Positions 20,733 through 32,574 of a stretch of 64,000 bases of DNA are shown in pieces. The stretch is from Linnemannia schmuckeri (Eukaryota > Mortierellomycota > Mortierellomycetes > Mortierellales > Mortierellaceae). The notes beneath the pieces were generated by a model. The model was not told the DNA's origin and searched no databases. It saw nothing but the letters and a program-made list of their open reading frames with translations. Position 1 is the first letter of the stretch. Each line of letters begins with the position of its first letter. The stretch covers positions 3,038,001 through 3,102,000 of the forward strand of contig JANATG010000003.1 of NCBI GenBank assembly GCA_029449235.1, written 5' to 3'. Both the position numbers and the translations under genes were made by a program.

Positions 20733-23700
20733 TGTGGATAGCGACACTGAATGTGCGAGGCATGCGCAAGCAGCACCTCCAAAGGACTATTGGCCCCAAC
20801 AACCAGTCAAACTTTTACACCTGGCTTCGACAAACTGACAACAGCATTCTGGCCCTGCAAGAACTGGGATTTGACTCCCCAGGACCGAACACCCACCAGC
20901 AACAAATACTTAACCAAATTTTCAATTGCAATGATGCAGTGTGGACAAGGCACTGTGCACTCCTCATTCGTGATCCCTCCTTCTCTATCACTTCTTCCTC
21001 CACCTCCCTTGATGGTAGAGTCATAACTGCTAGCATTAAGTCATCCTCCCTATCTTTTGAAGCCACCTTTTGTGTCATGTATGCGGACGCTAACCCTACT
21101 GACAGAAAACAGTTTTTCCTCGACTGCCTTTCACTTCCTTTCTTTCTCTCCCCTCCTCGACACGCTTTCCTTCTTGGTGATCTCAATTACAAGCACCATC
21201 ACTCCAGACCACACCCAGAGTTCCAAGACTGGGTTAATTCTCATCTAGTAGACTGCATCACGCCCCCCCCCCCCCCCATACTATTCCCAATACCACCTTT
21301 ACCCACACCGGGAATAAAACCCGAACCACCATCGACTATATCTTTTCTTCCTTTTCTCTCCTCTCACAGGTCTCCAAACCAGAGCAACTTTGTTCTTCTC
21401 CTTTTTCAGACCATGATATGCTGATACTGACCCTGACTCCTAGCACTGTACCACAGATGGGCCGGGGACTATGGCGTATGAATGCGCGATTGCTCGACAG
21501 CGCCAACTTCCGGGATGAACTGGATGGTTTTCTTTCGACCCTTGCTGATCCCCTCCCTCTCGAGAACCACCAACAACATTGGGACAGGATTAAGGACAAC
21601 ATCAAACGTTTCTGCATCAAAACCTCTATCTCCAAACGAAGGGATCGACAGTCCGCCATTCAGGAACTCAACAACACACGCCAAACTCTCCTAGCTGACT
21701 TTGCCCGTGCCTCTGGAGCGACAAAGGCTACCCTGGCGCAGGAACTCGAGGCGCTGGAAATCTTTCTTCAGCATCAGACAACGGAGGAACTAGATACGTA
21801 TGCATTACGATCGGGCACCACCTGGCGAGAGAAAGGCGAGGCCAGTACAAGATACTTTTTCAGAGCTATTGCCCAGCGATTCAAAAAGAGACTCGTCCCA
21901 GCCCTTCACAATCCCACAACAAACGACCTTACTACGACGGCGGAAGAACGACTACAAGTGGCAGCTGATTTTTATTCTCATCTCTATACCCCCGACCAGT
22001 CAGATGAACACGCCACTCAGCTACTTCTAGACTCCCTCCCTCCAACAGCTACACTCACAGACATCGACAAAGTTGGACTTACTTTGAGGATCAGCGACCA
22101 GGAGCTAGAGGAGGCGATAGGCATGGCCCCTCACTCCAAGGCACCAGGTCGAGACGGACTTCCTTTCGAGCTATACCGACATATCATCAACATCCCCTGG
22201 ATTCGCATACTTCTCCTTGCGGTATTGAATGAGGCACTACTGGGTTCGACCTTTCCTCTTTCCTGGCAGGAAACTGTTATGATCCTACTCTACAAAAAGG
22301 GAGACGCGTCTCGTCTCTCGAACTGGCGCCCCCTATCCCTTATCAACTCGGACGCTAAGATATTCACCAAGATTCTCACTCTCCGGATTCAACCATACAT
22401 GAGGACTTTGACGGGTCCGTACCAGACGGGATTCACGGCTGGACGGCACATTGCAGACAATGGACTGGTGCTCAACAACTTACGGGATTATTGCAGGGCA
22501 AGGAAGCTGAAACATGTCGGAATCCTTTTGGATCAGGAGAAAGCATACGACAGAGTTCATCCGACTTATCTGGAGGCGGTGCTGAAGAAGTTTGGGTTCC
22601 CTCACCCAATCGTCAGAAGCATCACAATGCTTTTCTTTTCCACTAGGATCTCCCTCAACATTAACGGCTTTCTTTCAGACCCCTTCACACAATCCAGAGG
22701 TCTTCGACAAGGAGACCCCCTGTCACCACTTCTTTTCAACCTCGCCTTTGAGCCGCTTCTGGCATACATCCAGTCATCTCCAGAGGTCCAGGGAATCACG
22801 ATCCCAGCACGACAGCAATCGGTGAAGCACGGGGCTTATGCCGACGATTTACTGGCACTAGTCTCCTCGGTGGCGGAATGGGAGGCCCTCGATGACGCGC
22901 TTACCCTCTACGGTCGGGCCTCGAATGCCAAAGTCAACCTTAACAAAACCATTGCATTCCCTATGTCTCGCTCGGCCGACCCGCAACTCAAGGGTCATCT
23001 AATGGCCCTTGATATCCAATGGCATGACTCCACCTCCCAGGATGCGCTGACCTACTTGGGTTTCCCGATCTTCTTTGGCAAGGATCAGGAGAAGACATTC
23101 TGGGACAAGATCTACGCCAAAATCAAAGCAGGTCTCGACATACACTCTTCTCGCACCCTATCAGTCCTGGGCAGGGCCACCATTGTCAACGCCCTCATTC
23201 TATCACGCCTTTGGCACCTCGCGTGGGTGGTTCCTTTTCCCACTCAGTTCCTATCCAGAGTTCGACAGACTGTCACTGCGTTTGTCTGCAACTTCAAGCC
23301 AGCAGCGGCATGGAGTACTATCACCTCTCCACGTCACAAGAGCGGACTAGGTGTAATTGACCCTGCCACCCAGTTCCAGGTCTTCCAGCTCAAACATCTC
23401 CGTAATGCGGTTTCCTCCACGGCGTCCTGGGGAAAGGATATTGCTCTGGATATCATTCAATGGCGGACTAATTCGACGCATCGCCTCGCCTTTGTTGTTG
23501 CACCGGAAGATATCCCATACCGCTCTATGCTAGCCGGATTCCCCAGTCTCCAGCGTATGGTGGTTGCAGCCACCAAACTGCCCTCCCTCAAGGCATCTAT
23601 TACCAAAGCCAGTCCCCCAGATTCATCCACCTTTGCGGCTTCCCCAGTCGAATGGTGGTTTCCGTCCGCTGATAACACCGTTCCCCCACTTAAAACTCGA

Positions 23701-24555
23701 ATCGGTGATTTGTTCTTGTTGACCATGGACAAGAGCAACAAGTACCGAGTGACTAATAAGCCTGAGCTGACAAGCAAACTGAAGCAGGAACGGGAAAGTC
23801 TGGTCTCCCAACTCGTCCAATCAAAAATCAGGAGTATGTCGCAGGCCTATCTTACTGTGATACAGGACCCGCCGGCGGGACTGGTAGGCGACCGGATCCA
23901 ACAACGAGTACTGTCCATAGTACTCTATGGAGCCGGTAAGAGCATTGTGACTTTTGGCGCTGCTACCACCAAACAACTACGGCACTTCCTATCCTCCTCC
24001 CCGCTACCAGGGACAGACCCGTCCCCCACTGTATCAGCGTCCCGCTCTGAGGAAGGATCTGCATCCCAATGGCGCAAGTTCTGGCGTGCAAAGATTCCTC
24101 ACAGAGCCCGCACAATATGGTGGCGATACAAGCGAGACATTCTTCCATGTGGCACACTCCGTGCTCACCGCTGGAATCAAGACCCAAAGTGCGAAATGCG
24201 GGGATGTAGAGAGCAGAGAGCAGACAAGAATCACTACGTCTTTCAGTGCTCTGCCAAATATCTGGCATGGCAGTCCACGCTGAAGGAATATACCGACAAG
24301 CCCCTCTGGTCGGACGAGGATTTACACTCGCTCCTCTCTTTCACGCCTCCTGAGTTCTCCATCAAACCCGAGTACAACATCTCCGCTCCTCAACTCTTAG
24401 CATGTTGCCTGATTGGGATCCACACAGCCAACATCACCCTCTTTTTGCATGATCAGACCCAGTCTTGGGACGATATCTCCAAAAACATCAAAAAACAAAT
24501 ACACAAAACTATTGCACAAAATAATCATATTAAGTCTACGGACACAAGCCACTAA
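20732..24555 (+). pseudogene. LINE ORF2 (endonuclease-reverse transcriptase), one frameshift at a C15 tract
   Basis: The endonuclease starts at ATG 20732 with TLNVRG, LQELGF and LLGDLNY. A run of 15 C at 21263-21277 breaks the frame. The endonuclease resumes in the +1 frame with TTIDYIFSS and SDHDML, and runs into the long frame 21418-24555. That frame holds the reverse transcriptase (LLDQEKAYDRV, GLRQGDPLSPLLFNL, AYADDLLAL with YADD at 22837-22848) and a zinc-binding end (CEMRGCREQRADKNHYVFQC). One C fewer than the coding length, or two too many, explains the break. Everything else is intact. An assembly error in the homopolymer is quite possible. Confidence 0.9.
21263..21277 (+). repeat. 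C15 homopolymer at the LINE ORF2 frame break
   Basis: Fifteen consecutive C within the endonuclease coding region. The frame before encodes a Pro run and the frame after encodes the conserved endonuclease C-terminus, so tract length decides whether ORF2 is whole. Confidence 0.9.
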
Positions 24556-24570
24556 TAAAAAGACTAAAAA

Positions 24571-24606
<36 letters not shown>

Positions 24607-24671
24607 CACACCTTTTATATTTTCCTCACCCCTTTCGTGCCCTCTCCACGCTCATCGCTTAAGCATAGCCC

Positions 24672-26635
24672 ATGACGTTGATTGCTACACCACCAACAAC
24701 GCCAACAACAACAGCGATACCGACAAAGCACCCTCTCCTTCTTCCCGAAGTCCTATCCGTTATTGGCTCCTTCCTCGACCCCCCTTCCCTCTTCTCATCT
24801 GTCCAAGTCTGCAACACATGGTACCACACTCTACTCCCCCTCCTCTGGGAATCCATCGACGACAGTCTCTACTCATGGCCGGCCCTCCTTAAACAACAAC
24901 ACTACAACACTGATCACCCCGTCACGAACAACAACAAGGACAACTCATGGCTCCGGGAAGTATACACCAAACCTGGACATATGATTCGTCACTTGGTCAT
25001 TCACTGGATCCCAACCCTCAATGCAGCGGGCATCAGTAACAATTGCAATCGACTCCAGTCTCTCATCATCCGCAACAAGCTTGTCACCCTGTCACCCACT
25101 GACGAAGCTCATCAGAAGCAAGCCATTGCCTGGTCCGAATTCGAAAAAGTGCGAGTTCAGGAAGAACGGTCTCAGCTTCTGCCCGACGAATTCTTGCTAC
25201 TCCCCGAGTTTAATGCGGCACTCCGACCCAGCATTGTTTGGTGGACCACGGACGAGGGACGAGAGCAGGATTGGATAACAGGGCAGCGGTTCTGGATGCT
25301 GGTTTTGCAGAACCCAGGGCTTCGTGCGTTAGGACTGGGGAGGTGTCTGGATAGCCTCTGTGAGATTCGAACTGCCAACTTTTCAACAGTACCCTGGCAG
25401 GACTTCGTGAGTTGACATCATTGGAGAATAACATTTACAGCCAGCACATTGAGCATCTCTTGGCTCGCAACCCTACCCTGACGTCCTTCCGAGCATCAGT
25501 CGCCTTCACCAACGTGACCCTCTCGACAACCTTCCCAGGCATGCGGTCACTTGCTGTTGACTCTGGACTCAAATCACGGGACTTTTTTCTCATGTTGCAT
25601 CACCTCCCCAATTTGGAGAACCTGGAATGCGGGACAATCGGACTATTTGACGGTGTGTTTTGCCCGGATGCAGACAAGATTATGGAGGGTCGGCCGAGCA
25701 AGTTGCAACGACTAAGTTTCCAAAACGCTATCCGAGTCGACACGCCAATCGCAAACAATGTCTTTCAATGGATCCCTCACCTTAAGGAGATCAACATCAA
25801 GAAACGAGTCCTCACGGCCATCGCAAGTGCACTGGTGATCCGTTGTCAGGAGCTGGAGGTGTTTAGGCAGCAGGATGATACCGAGCCAATCAATTTACTT
25901 CAGAACGTGAGAGAACAACGGAATTTTTTGTTGCCGATCCTTCAGGGGTGTCCTCGGCTGCGGGTCTTTGATGCGATTCATCACAGGATCGATGTCAAGT
26001 TGCTGATCGAAAATCCCTTTGCGTGTGAAGAAGGGTTGGAGACCTTCCGGTGTCAGGTAGTGGGGTTGGAGAGGTTATACATCGACAAGGCGTCGTGTAT
26101 GGATAAGATCATTGAACTGACGAGCACTGGTCGGGGGGAGAGTGGAGGAGTAACAACGACGGCTGAGAAGATGGATGAAGCACTTCAGGAGCTACAGATC
26201 AAGGTCTTTGAGCAGTTAGGTCGGTTCACACGATTGACGACATTGGATCTGGGCTATGCTTGGAGGCACCCGAACTCAGCCAACCAAGGAAGATCTCGTT
26301 TCTACAAAGGTGCCGATGGTAAAGATTGTGTCCGTTATGAAGACCCGATTCGGGGGACACTAGATCTGACACTCGAAACAGGGCTGGACCGACTTTCGAC
26401 GTTGACGAGGTTGGAGGTGTTTGGGTTCGAAGGTGTAGACTTCAGGTTGGGCAAGCCAGAGCTGGAATGGATGGCGGTCAATTGGCCTCAGTTGAAGGTG
26501 CTTCGTGGATTGCAGAGGGATGATAGTTTGCCGTGGATTGAGGCGGATGTGAACAAGGCTGAGCTGCGGAGATATATGCAGAAGTTGAGGCCAGAGGTCA
26601 GACATGAGGGACAGATTCTCCGGATGGGCGCATAG
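24672..26635 (+). pseudogene. F-box/LRR protein gene (subfamily A) with a single -1 frame break
   Basis: From the ATG at 24672 a Thr-rich leader precedes an F-box at residues about 22-65 (LPEVLSVIGSFLDPPSLFSS...TWYHTLLPLLWESID). The frame ends at 25415, but LRR coding continues in the other frame to 26635. The two join at a T run (25380-25383) where one more T would give Phe-Phe. The C-terminus VFGFEGVDFRLGKPELEW is the family signature. The joined product would be about 650 residues, near the 641 of the intact paralogue at 43931. Its promoter was split by the LINE, 70 bases upstream. If the break is a sequencing error the gene is functional. Confidence 0.82.
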
Positions 26636-27183
26636 CTTTCCTTCTTTTCATTTTTTTTGATTGTTGAGATAATAATAGCAAGTATCATGCATGCGAATGA
26701 AGATTCAACGTCGATACTTTATCTTTGTCCGTGTTTCCCTTGGAGCGCATGCGTGGCAATAGATATTTGCCCATGAGTTGTGTTGACGTGACACAAGCAA
26801 AAAAACACGATGCGAATTTGGAAGTTGTTAAAGGAAGTTTCATACACGCAATTCTTTTTTAATGCGTTTACGTTAGATGAAGTAGGCATTGCGGGATCAT
26901 TGTTTGTTCTAGAATCAATTTGTGATCAGAAGAAGGGTATCATTGAACCTTGGAGAGAGCATCGAGCGAAGGAGGCAGGGCTGCATGGGTAATTTAATTG
27001 AGGTTTGTCAAGAAAAAAATAACTTTTTTGCGACTCGAAAGTTAACATTCAGGGGGTGGGAGCAAATAAATCGTGTCATGTGCTCAATCGGACAAACGGA
27101 CGGCGCACTTTTTAACTTTCTTTTCTGGCTTTTTTTCTTTGCTTCTTTCATTCACTCCTTTCTTACCATCTGCCTCACCAACC
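26636..27183. other. Intergenic and promoter of the next F-box gene
   Basis: AT-rich, with short open frames only. The last 80 bases are pyrimidine-rich, as commonly seen before fungal starts. Confidence 0.4.
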
Positions 27184-28392
27184 ATGTTGGAATCAACCCC
27201 AGCGGTCATCAAGGAGGCCGCCAGCAGCAAGGTCATTGCATTACCGGAACTCATGGAACACATTGGCCACTACCTCCAACAGTCCGATCACGCCTCTTGC
27301 ACACTGGTCTGTCGAGCCTGGAACGAGATATTCACACCCCTCTTATGGGCCAAACTCGATACCCATACAAAGCCCTGGAGCAAGATTATGTACAAACTCG
27401 ACACAGGAGAAATACAACGAGACGAACTCGAAGGGTGGTGCAAGACTATCTTTGAAAAACATGGGCACCGGATCCGGCATCTGGGCGCTCATTGGAATAC
27501 CATCGTGGAGGCTGCTTCGCTCGAGACCAGTAATTGTAGGAACCTTGTTTCGTTGTCGACTGAGCTTGTGAAGCACAGTCATGTTACTCCGACGACTGTG
27601 CTGGCTCTTGTTGCTGACTTTGTTGACTTCAACAACGACGACAACACTCACGAACCGCGACAGTTCCCATGGGTGTCGGAGGAGGGCATGACCAAGTACA
27701 GGGAGGACATTCGTTACCGGGGGACGGTAGAGCGGTTCTTCTTACTTATCCGACAAAACCTATCACTCGTCAGGATCCAGTTCCCGATACATGGGGTCAT
27801 GAAGGACGTCTCTCAGGAGTACGTATTCGAGGCACTTTCGCAGCTACGAAACCTCAAAGAGCTCAACCTAGTATGGCTACCCCTGGCTTTACCGACCTTA
27901 CTGGACACAGTACCACGACTGGAGCGGTTGCAGGGGCACAGCTTTCCAGACCTTGGTTCTCTTCAACATCAATACCCCAACCTCCGCACACTGAGCATCA
28001 GGACCTACATCCTATTCACAAACCTACTCAGTATGCTCAACCACCTGCCCGGACTGGAAGAACTACAAATTGAGAGTGTTCTTGGCGAACCAGAGTCAGT
28101 GGTGCCGTACAAGGAAGCATGCAGGATTGTGGAGACATCAGCGCCGTTTCTGCGACTGCGGACCCTTCAGGTCGATAACCAACTGCGGCCAGGAGACAAG
28201 TATATGGCATTGTTCTTGAGGATGATCCCTAATTTGATCCGATTGGTGAATCTAACTCTTGTCTATGCGGTCAAGAATGCGTTGTGGGAGTATTGTTACT
28301 TTTTGGATGAGATTCGGATTGTGGACGGACCGAATGTTGAGGCTTGGAGAGAACGTAGGGCTCAGCAAGAGAAAGAATCACAACAACAGTAG
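27184..28392 (+). CDS. F-box/LRR protein (subfamily B), intact
   Basis: 402 residues from ATG 27184 (ACCATG context). The frame is open 37 codons further upstream, but that part reads as leader. The F-box lies at residues about 19-58 (LPELMEHIGHYLQQSDHASC..VCRAWNEIFTPLLWAKLDT). It is followed by FEKHGHRIRHLGAHW and irregular leucine-rich repeats (LKELNLVWLPL, LPGLEELQI). It ends with the subfamily B tail ALWEYCYFLDEI. The predicted role is a substrate receptor linking Skp1/cullin to a target via the LRRs. The target is unknown. No intron is needed. Confidence 0.85.
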   Translation: MLESTPAVIKEAASSKVIALPELMEHIGHYLQQSDHASCTLVCRAWNEIFTPLLWAKLDTHTKPWSKIMYKLDTGEIQRDELEGWCKTIFEKHGHRIRHLGAHWNTIVEAASLETSNCRNLVSLSTELVKHSHVTPTTVLALVADFVDFNNDDNTHEPRQFPWVSEEGMTKYREDIRYRGTVERFFLLIRQNLSLVRIQFPIHGVMKDVSQEYVFEALSQLRNLKELNLVWLPLALPTLLDTVPRLERLQGHSFPDLGSLQHQYPNLRTLSIRTYILFTNLLSMLNHLPGLEELQIESVLGEPESVVPYKEACRIVETSAPFLRLRTLQVDNQLRPGDKYMALFLRMIPNLIRLVNLTLVYAVKNALWEYCYFLDEIRIVDGPNVEAWRERRAQQEKESQQQ

Positions 28393-28962
28393 GTCTTTCA
28401 TCGTAAAAGCAAGAAACAAGAAAGACGTTCTTTTGACTCTCGTCAAAGCCACTGTGATCCTAATTTTGTCATGTACGGCACAAAGTCCGACTGTGCTTGC
28501 AGGTTAGAAGAGTAGAGAAGTTTTAGGGTTGTTTGTTTTTTTGGACTCCTTGGTAAAGTCCATTATTGGGCCCATTGAAGATTAGTCGCAGCGTCGGACA
28601 GATAATGATGATCTGTCCTTTCGATTATATTGTTCTAACGACCAACATGCCCCCTTTGTTGAATGCAATTCGCTTCCTCCTTTCCTCACATTGCTTTGTA
28701 TTTGTTGACGCTCCGTGGCCGTAGCAGTCACTTTTTTCAGGACGCGGGTTGGCGAAGGTGAAGGTGGTGTGTGCGTGTGTGTGAATTATTACTGGTTGCT
28801 AATCAAAAAACACAATCGCTGCCTCAACTTTAATTACCCACGTCTTCTGCTTCTTTATTCGTTTTTTTCGGCTTCTTTTTCCTTATTTCTCATCGTCCAT
28901 CAACAAAAGCAAAAGCAATTACAACATCAACGACGACGACAAAAACAACAACGACAACAACA
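28393..28962. other. Intergenic, no gene seen
   Basis: The 3' flank of one F-box gene and decayed promoter of the next. GT-rich and then CAA-rich near 28905-28960, just before the relic. Confidence 0.4.
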
Positions 28963-30081
28963 AATGCCAAGACACAACCACTCCCTTATCGACACATCCG
29001 CCACTACCTCGACGAATCAGATCTCCACGCCTGCATACGAGTTTGCCGAGCCTGGAACGACCTCTTCATCTCCCTCCTATGGTACGCCATCGACACCCAT
29101 ACTCTGGCCTGGTGCAACATCAACAGCGACGACGCCTCAGGAAAAAACAACGTTCACGAGACAAGACCGAGCGGTAGGTCATGATGATTCTTGAGAAGTA
29201 TGGACATCATATCCGACATTTAGAGGCTCCTTGGAATGTGGTCCTGAAGAGTGCGGCGCTATGTACCAGTGGATGCAAGAATCTCGTTTCGATGACTCTA
29301 GGTGATGTATGGCATAACAATCGCACTTTGTCGACTGTTCTGTCTGGACCTACCACTGTCACTGCTGTTGTGGTTTGATGGTGCTGATATTTTCAACGAA
29401 GTTCACACTCCGATAACATGGTCTACCGCCAGATGGGAGACGTTCATGGATATTTACGAGCACAAGGAGCAGGAGAGACCGACGAGACATCGAACAGTTC
29501 TTCCTCGTCTGACAAAACCCAAAACTCGTTCGTATCGCTTTCCCACGCTTTGAATCCATCAAGGATCTGCCTATGAGACTTCTTTCTAAGGCGCTTGCGG
29601 GGATGAAGGACTTAAAGGAACTGGATCTGGAATGGATGTCGTTGGATGTCAAAGTTATTTTAGATGCTGTGCCGGGGCTGAAGAAGTTAAGGGAGTATGC
29701 GCTGGAGAGGATGGGGTTCACATATCTGCAGCGAGAGTACACAGCTCTGCGAGGTTTGAGTTTGGCACATGGTCGAGATCTCTAGTTTGCTCGCATTGTT
29801 GAAGCATCTTCCTGGACTGGAGGGGTTGTGACTGTGGCAGGTTGTCTCGAGAACACCACCGACCTCATACACGATCATAAGCGCAGCAGTGAATACAATA
29901 GAGCCGTTCAAGTGAAGGTGTTGCGTCTAGACAGGCCAGTGATGAAGCAGGACGATGCATCGATTGCACTACTTGGGGGTTGCTTCCGGGGTTGGTACGG
30001 TTCTGGACCACGACATTGTTTGAAAAGACCATGAAGGCGCTGAGAGAGAAGTGTTGCTATTTGAAGGATATTCATTGGTGA
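28963..30081 (+). pseudogene. F-box/LRR relic (subfamily B), multiply frameshifted
   Basis: An F-box is readable from about 28969 (HIRHYLDESDLHACIRVC, then RAWNDLFISLLWYAIDTHT) and ends at TGATGA near 29185. The next segment, ILEKYGHHIRHLEAPWNVVL, starts in another frame at about 29184. LRR pieces follow in separate frames (LKELDLEWMSLDVKVILDAV at 29573-29785, VLRLDRPVMKQDDASIALL near 29900). The last, ALREKCCYLKDIHW, is the B tail. No start codon precedes the F-box in frame. Several indels have destroyed the gene. Confidence 0.8.
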
Positions 30082-30318
30082 TGAGCGGTTGACCAAGGCC
30101 TGGAAGATTGTCAATTCAAACAGGGGGGTAGTTTAGTTTAGTGCATGATTGAATGCATAAAATGCCGTTTGCTTTTGTTTTGCATTTACAATGGGTATGA
30201 GAGAGAGGGAGTGCTGTGCATTGAACATTTAGTCTCACAGGCCGCCTTTTCTTTTTAGTAAAAGCAAGGAAAGAATATTCAGGGGGTTGGTAGTTGGAAG
30301 GTGTACTGCGCCGGTAGA

Positions 30319-30349
30319 TCAATGCCAATGCCAATGCCAATGCCAATGC

Positions 30350-30384
<35 letters not shown>
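30319..30384 (+). repeat. (TGCCAA)5 followed by A34
   Basis: About five copies of a hexamer end in a run of 34 A (30351-30384), 116 bases upstream of the next F-box start. It resembles the tail of a retrotransposon insertion whose body is gone, or a simple repeat expansion. Confidence 0.8.
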
Positions 30385-30386
<2 letters not shown>

Positions 30387-30499
30387 GACGGGATGTGGAT
30401 TTAGTTTTTTTTTTCATTCACACGCTCTCCGCCTTTCTTGCTTCTTTCTCTTCTGTTACAGTTCTTCAACAGCCACTGCCACTGCCATCACCACCTATA

Positions 30500-31771
30500 A
30501 TGACTAACCTTCATCCATCCTCCCTTCCTATCAATAGCAGCACCACCACCGACAATATCATCATATCGCTACCAGAAGTCATCCAATTCATCGCAATCTA
30601 TCTCGAACCTTCAGACATCCGATCGTGTATCCTCGTGAATCGTCACTGGAACCAGTCCTTCACACCTCTACTTTGGCGTACTGTCGATACTCTCTCAAAA
30701 CCTTGGCAACGAATGTTCCGCATCCATGACTCTAAAGAGGATCCACCAAGAGACGAAATCGCAGCATGGATTCGGGTAGCGATCGCAAAATATGGACACC
30801 ATATCCGACAGTTGACGGCGACTTGGAATATCGTCCTCGAGGCTGTGTCGGCCAACAGTGGGTGCACCCAGTTGACTTCGCTGGATGTTGGGTCTGTCAT
30901 GTATCACCGCACGACGACGCCCTTGGCGCTAGAGACGGTCATGGCAGCACTACCACATCCTCCAACAACAGTACTGTATGCAACTGGCCAGACAGCAACT
31001 CCTCTTGTCCAATGGCTGCACCTCCCATGGGTCTCCAACCGGAGGATCTATAGACCAGGCGTCGTCAACGAGGATTTGAGGCGCAAGATTACCGTCGAAA
31101 GGTTCTGGTCCCTTGTCCATCAGAACCCGGGTCTCGTCCGCCTAAAGCTCCCCTATCTAGGACCCATGAACGACCTGTCAAAGGAGTACATCCTCGAACG
31201 GCTTTTGGCGTTGAAGCAATTGCGGGATCTGGACCTGGAGCTAACATTGTTGGATGCAAGGACCATGCTGCGCTTGTTTCCCAATTTGGAGCGGTTGCGG
31301 ATATATAACCTGGATGGACTGTTGATGTTACCGGTGCAGGAGCAGTACAGTCATCTTCGGGCGTTGGGGCTTCGGACGTATGTGATGTTCAGCCATGTCA
31401 TCAAAGTACTCAACCATCTGCCAGGATTGGAGGAGCTTTGGATTAAGGGCGTTGCAGTTGAGCCTATTGCTCACCTGCGTGCAACCATGGCCTCTGCTTC
31501 CGTTGTGCCCAAGGCACAGGGGGAGGAAGTGGCGCTACCGTTGATAAAGTCGTTCCACATTGACGAGACACTACCTCGGGACGACGAAAGTATTGCGTTA
31601 CTTGTGAGAAGATTCCCTCGTCTGGTGCAGATTAGAACAGCTGTGTATCGAGCAACGAGGAAGGCGCTTTGGGACCATTGCTATTTTTTGAAAGAGATGC
31701 ATGGTGTGAAGGGGGGTGCTGAGGCATGGAAGCGGCGAAGGGTGGAGGATGAGCGTAAACAGTGTAAATAA
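30500..31771 (+). CDS. F-box/LRR protein (subfamily B), intact
   Basis: 423 residues from ATG 30500. Upstream codons in frame are hydrophobic leader translation without support. The F-box is at residues about 23-66 (LPEVIQFIAIYLEPSDIRSC..VNRHWNQSFTPLLWRTVDT). Then come IAKYGHHIRQLTATWNIVLE and a variable region. ITVERFWSLVHQNPGLVRLK starts the LRRs, which include LRDLDLELTLLDARTMLRLF and LPGLEELWI. The tail ALWDHCYFLKEMHG completes the B signature. It is the cleanest reference copy for the decayed B loci nearby. Function as an SCF substrate receptor is inferred from the F-box. Confidence 0.87.
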   Translation: MTNLHPSSLPINSSTTTDNIIISLPEVIQFIAIYLEPSDIRSCILVNRHWNQSFTPLLWRTVDTLSKPWQRMFRIHDSKEDPPRDEIAAWIRVAIAKYGHHIRQLTATWNIVLEAVSANSGCTQLTSLDVGSVMYHRTTTPLALETVMAALPHPPTTVLYATGQTATPLVQWLHLPWVSNRRIYRPGVVNEDLRRKITVERFWSLVHQNPGLVRLKLPYLGPMNDLSKEYILERLLALKQLRDLDLELTLLDARTMLRLFPNLERLRIYNLDGLLMLPVQEQYSHLRALGLRTYVMFSHVIKVLNHLPGLEELWIKGVAVEPIAHLRATMASASVVPKAQGEEVALPLIKSFHIDETLPRDDESIALLVRRFPRLVQIRTAVYRATRKALWDHCYFLKEMHGVKGGAEAWKRRRVEDERKQCK

Positions 31772-32574
31772 ACATGGGGAACGAGACTTATTTAGTTTGT
31801 TTTCTTTTGCTTTGTTTGTTTTGGAGAGTGTGCCGATGTTGTTTTCTTTTTCCCTTTGGATGTATTCATGTGGGCTATGGCGCACCCTCACAGCATGCAT
31901 TCATGCAAAATCAAACGGAGCAAAAGGAAGACCAGATCGCAGGCAAAGGAAGGGAAAGGAAAATAGGTAAGCAGGACCGGGTCACCTCTCCTTCTCTTTT
32001 CCTCTTTCGCTTCTTTCGTCGTCCCTACTCCCTCCACCCTCCCTCCCACTTGGTTCCTTTCCCTTCCTTGCCACTAGGCTCATTCAACATTCTCTTTCTT
32101 CCTTCGTCTCCGCTAATCACCGTTTGTCCATTACATTCTCTGAATTCAGAATCGACTACTCCAGAACAGACAGACAGTACAACAGACACGACCGAGGAAG
32201 TTCTCCATGCCTTCGCACAACTGCAACCAACTACACCACCACCACCACCACAACAACAACAACAACTGTGGCAACAAAACGTCTTATATCCTCGCATTTG
32301 TCCTTTTGACACTTGTTCCTCTTCGACACATCTCAACGCATCTACTCACCCACCTCGCATTCTTCTGAACAAGGACGCGACAAACAAAAACAAAACAAAA
32401 ATAACCTTCTACAGTTAGTCGAATGACCATTGGGCTCAAGGATATTGAATGGCTGTCAGATTGTAGTTGCTTAATAGCCTGTCACCTTCTCTCTCCCCTT
32501 CTATTTCTCTCTCTCTATCTCCCTCCGATTTCATGATTTCCCATCCTTAGTCTCTTGGCACTAGTTTAGCGTCG
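31772..32574. other. Intergenic, no gene seen
   Basis: Low-complexity T/C-rich sequence with CAC/CAA triplets at 32230-32275. Open frames here (for example 31774-32418) are compositional and lack motifs. Confidence 0.4.

Larger units (their letters stand above)
19089..24601 (+). mobile_element. Near full-length LINE retrotransposon with 12-bp target duplication
   Basis: The element is about 5.5 kb. It carries ORF1 with zinc knuckles and ORF2 with AP-like endonuclease, reverse transcriptase and a C-terminal zinc region. The stop codon overlaps a polyadenylation signal (TAATAAA, 24553-24559), and the element ends with A26 (24576-24601). CCTTTCACACCT precedes it (19077-19088) and follows it (24602-24613) as target-site duplication. 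That leaves only 21 bases before the ORF1 ATG, so the 5' UTR is very short or slightly truncated. It has no RNase H, consistent with an L1-like clade. Confidence 0.93.

Noticed and set aside
31774..32418. 214-codon plus-strand ORF
   Set aside because: Composition-driven T/C-rich frame without motif. Neighbouring frames are equally open.
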